Shown here piece by piece: positions 35,619 through 37,374 of a stretch of DNA of 37,374 bases (the stretch's first letter is position 1; each line of letters opens with the position of its first letter). Position numbers and translations under genes: made by a program. The notes below the pieces were generated by a model, which searched no databases, was not told the origin of the DNA, and saw only the letters and a program-made list of their open reading frames with translations. This DNA comes from Deltaproteobacteria bacterium (GTDB lineage: Bacteria; Desulfobacterota; Desulfuromonadia; Geobacterales; Pseudopelobacteraceae): assembly GCA_021782545.1 (NCBI GenBank), contig JAJXUW010000009.1, forward strand, positions 1-37,374. The letters are read 5' to 3'.

Positions 35619-36425
35619 TTACTCACAGTCGATCATCCTGGCATGGCTGAGACCGGTCCAGAAGCGAACCGCCTGCGGCCTCCCTTCATCGGCCTTCAGC
35701 ACCATCATATGCAGATGTGTAGGTGAACGGCGCTTGGCGGCGTTCAGGCCGCTTCTGCCGACCAAGGCCAGTTTATCGCCAGGCCGGATCAGATCCCCGG
35801 CCTTCACCAGAATCTCACGGTTATGCGCATAGTAAACCAACAGATCATTGGCGGGATCGTAAATCCAGACATACTTGCCCCCCCGCAACGGACTACCCGG
35901 CTCCCAGGCACTCTCCGTCGAGACGACAACACCGCCGGTCATGGACAGCACGGCAACCGGTTTATGGGTACGATCATCCAGTTCGTCCCGATTGCGGTCC
36001 TGTATGAAGATATCGTAGGCGGGATGCCCACCGTGGCGATTCCCGGTGAAAAAATCATATCCCTTGACTACAAAACCTTTGCCCTTCCGCCCAGGCACCG
36101 CCTTCGGACCATAGCCGGCAAGCGGAAATACCCATGCCGACGACTGATACCCCTTTCCAGCTGCCCCCCGATACAACCCAGCCACAAGCGGCAACAACCG
36201 AGCCAGTTCTGTCTGGGCGGACGGCACCGCGATGGCGTTGTCCCGTACCCTGGCCAATAGCTGATCGAACTGCTCGAAGAGTTGACGATCCTGGCCGAGG
36301 AGCGACCGGGAGACCTCACGACAGCTCTCACCATGGACGGCCTGGCCACTTAACGGCACCAGTATGAACAACAACAGGATTTGTATGAAAAATCTGTTCA
36401 CTGTTTGCCTTTCTGTGAGGTTCAC
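35619..36425 (-). CDS. M23-family (LytM-like) metallopeptidase, exported
   Basis: Hydrophobic signal, GGHPAYDIFIQDRN, VLSMTGGVVVSTE, VWIYDPANDLLVYYAHNREILVKAGDLIRPGDKLALVGRSG, THLHMMV. Confidence 0.85.
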   Translation of the reverse strand: MNLTERQTVNRFFIQILLLFILVPLSGQAVHGESCREVSRSLLGQDRQLFEQFDQLLARVRDNAIAVPSAQTELARLLPLVAGLYRGAAGKGYQSSAWVFPLAGYGPKAVPGRKGKGFVVKGYDFFTGNRHGGHPAYDIFIQDRNRDELDDRTHKPVAVLSMTGGVVVSTESAWEPGSPLRGGKYVWIYDPANDLLVYYAHNREILVKAGDLIRPGDKLALVGRSGLNAAKRRSPTHLHMMVLKADEGRPQAVRFWTGLSHARMIDCE

Positions 36426-36494
36426 TCCATAATGCGCAGAATTTTATCATTGTGGCCGTTACCGTGCAAGCAGACACAAAAGGGGATGGCAGCC

Positions 36495-37374
36495 ATGCGC
36501 CTACACAAGAAAGAAATCCTGCACCTGCTGACCGAGGAGCATGAACCGTTGCACTTTGCCGCGCTGCTGCGGGCCTTTGGCGGCCGCGCCATCAAGAACG
36601 AGCTCAAACGGTTGTTGGACGACCTGTTGGCCACTGGCGAACTGGTCCGCCTGCGGGGCAACCGCTACAGCCTGCCAGGGAAAGACAGCGGCAGCACCGT
36701 CCATGGAACGATCTCGGTACATCGCGACGGCTACGGCTTTGTGGCCTCCGAAGGTGGCGGCGAGGATATCTTCATCCCTGCCAAGGCCATCGGCGGGGCG
36801 TTGCATGGGGACAGGGTATCGGTACGGGCGGAAACGAGCCGCTTCGGCCGCGGCAAACAGGAGGGCCGGGTAGTTGCGGTGCTGGAGCGGGCCAACAGCC
36901 GGGTGGTGGGACGCCTTGAAGAGAGCCGGCGTGGAGCGATCCTGGTACCGGAAGATATCCGCCTCGGCACCTTCTTCACCATCCCTGCCAAGGGCAAAGG
37001 GGGAGCCGTTGATGGCCAGCAGGTGGTGGTGGAGGTTACCGCATGGCCGGTCGGAGGAAGGCCCCCGGAGGCGAAGGTGACGGAGGTTCTGGGCTGGCCC
37101 GACGACCCGGAGGTGGAGGTGCAGACCGTCATCCGCCGTTTCGACCTGCCCCACCGGTTCACGGCAGAGACCCTGGCCGAGGCGGAGGCGATCCCGTCGC
37201 AGGTCTCCCGTGACGATCTGAAAGGCCGCGTGGATCTGCGCAAACGACCCACCGTCACCATTGACGGCGAGACCGCCAAGGATTTCGACGACGCCGTCTC
37301 CCTGCAGCCGGAAGGGGACGGCTGGCGCCTGTGGGTCTCCATCGCCGATGTATCCAACTACGTGAAGCCTGGTT
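36495..37374 (+). CDS. rnr: Ribonuclease R, 5' part (runs off the right edge)
   Basis: MRLHKKEILHLLTEEHEPLHFAALLRAF; VHGTISVHRDGYGFVASEGGGEDIFIPAKAI (CSD); VDLRKRPTVTIDGETAKDFDDAVSL (RNB). No stop in window, so absent from the ORF track. Confidence 0.93.
   Translation, partial: MRLHKKEILHLLTEEHEPLHFAALLRAFGGRAIKNELKRLLDDLLATGELVRLRGNRYSLPGKDSGSTVHGTISVHRDGYGFVASEGGGEDIFIPAKAIGGALHGDRVSVRAETSRFGRGKQEGRVVAVLERANSRVVGRLEESRRGAILVPEDIRLGTFFTIPAKGKGGAVDGQQVVVEVTAWPVGGRPPEAKVTEVLGWPDDPEVEVQTVIRRFDLPHRFTAETLAEAEAIPSQVSRDDLKGRVDLRKRPTVTIDGETAKDFDDAVSLQPEGDGWRLWVSIADVSNYVKPG

Overview
The window reads as chromosomal core DNA from a deltaproteobacterium, probably Geobacter-like. That lineage is inferred from the triheme c7-type cytochrome, GGDEF/HDOD signalling genes and general gene content; no search was run. 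Both ends cut through genes that the ORF track misses: the EF-Tu start at the left (minus strand) and the 5' part of an RNase R gene at the right (plus strand). From left to right it contains:
- a tRNA-Thr(TGT)/Tyr/Gly/Thr(GGT)-tuf operon with rpoH-type sigma factor upstream
- an oxidoreductase, nth, a PHP phosphoesterase and a cytidylate-kinase-like/BON fusion
- an MgtC gene, an MglA-like degenerate GTPase, a HEAT-like protein, a SPOR protein, an EF-G2 paralog, coaX, birA and nadC
- a 12-heme cytochrome with a near-consensus promoter
- a GGDEF/HDOD cluster, a DMT transporter with two cupins, and a second GGDEF gene
- a Pyr_excise-like DNA glycosylase, a ROK kinase and a malic enzyme
- a cluster of two paralogous two-module proteins, a 7TM-like membrane protein and a TPR protein
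- DedA, a SpoU-type methyltransferase, SemiSWEET, LemA and TPM genes
- ruvA/ruvC/msrA/yebC, tRNA-Cys, an M23 peptidase and rnr.
I found no CRISPR array, transposase, phage genes or recognisable defence island. The best candidates for undescribed biology are the 24.2-29.1 kb two-module paralog/membrane/TPR cluster and the 6.6-8.4 kb MglA-like pseudo-GTPase pair.
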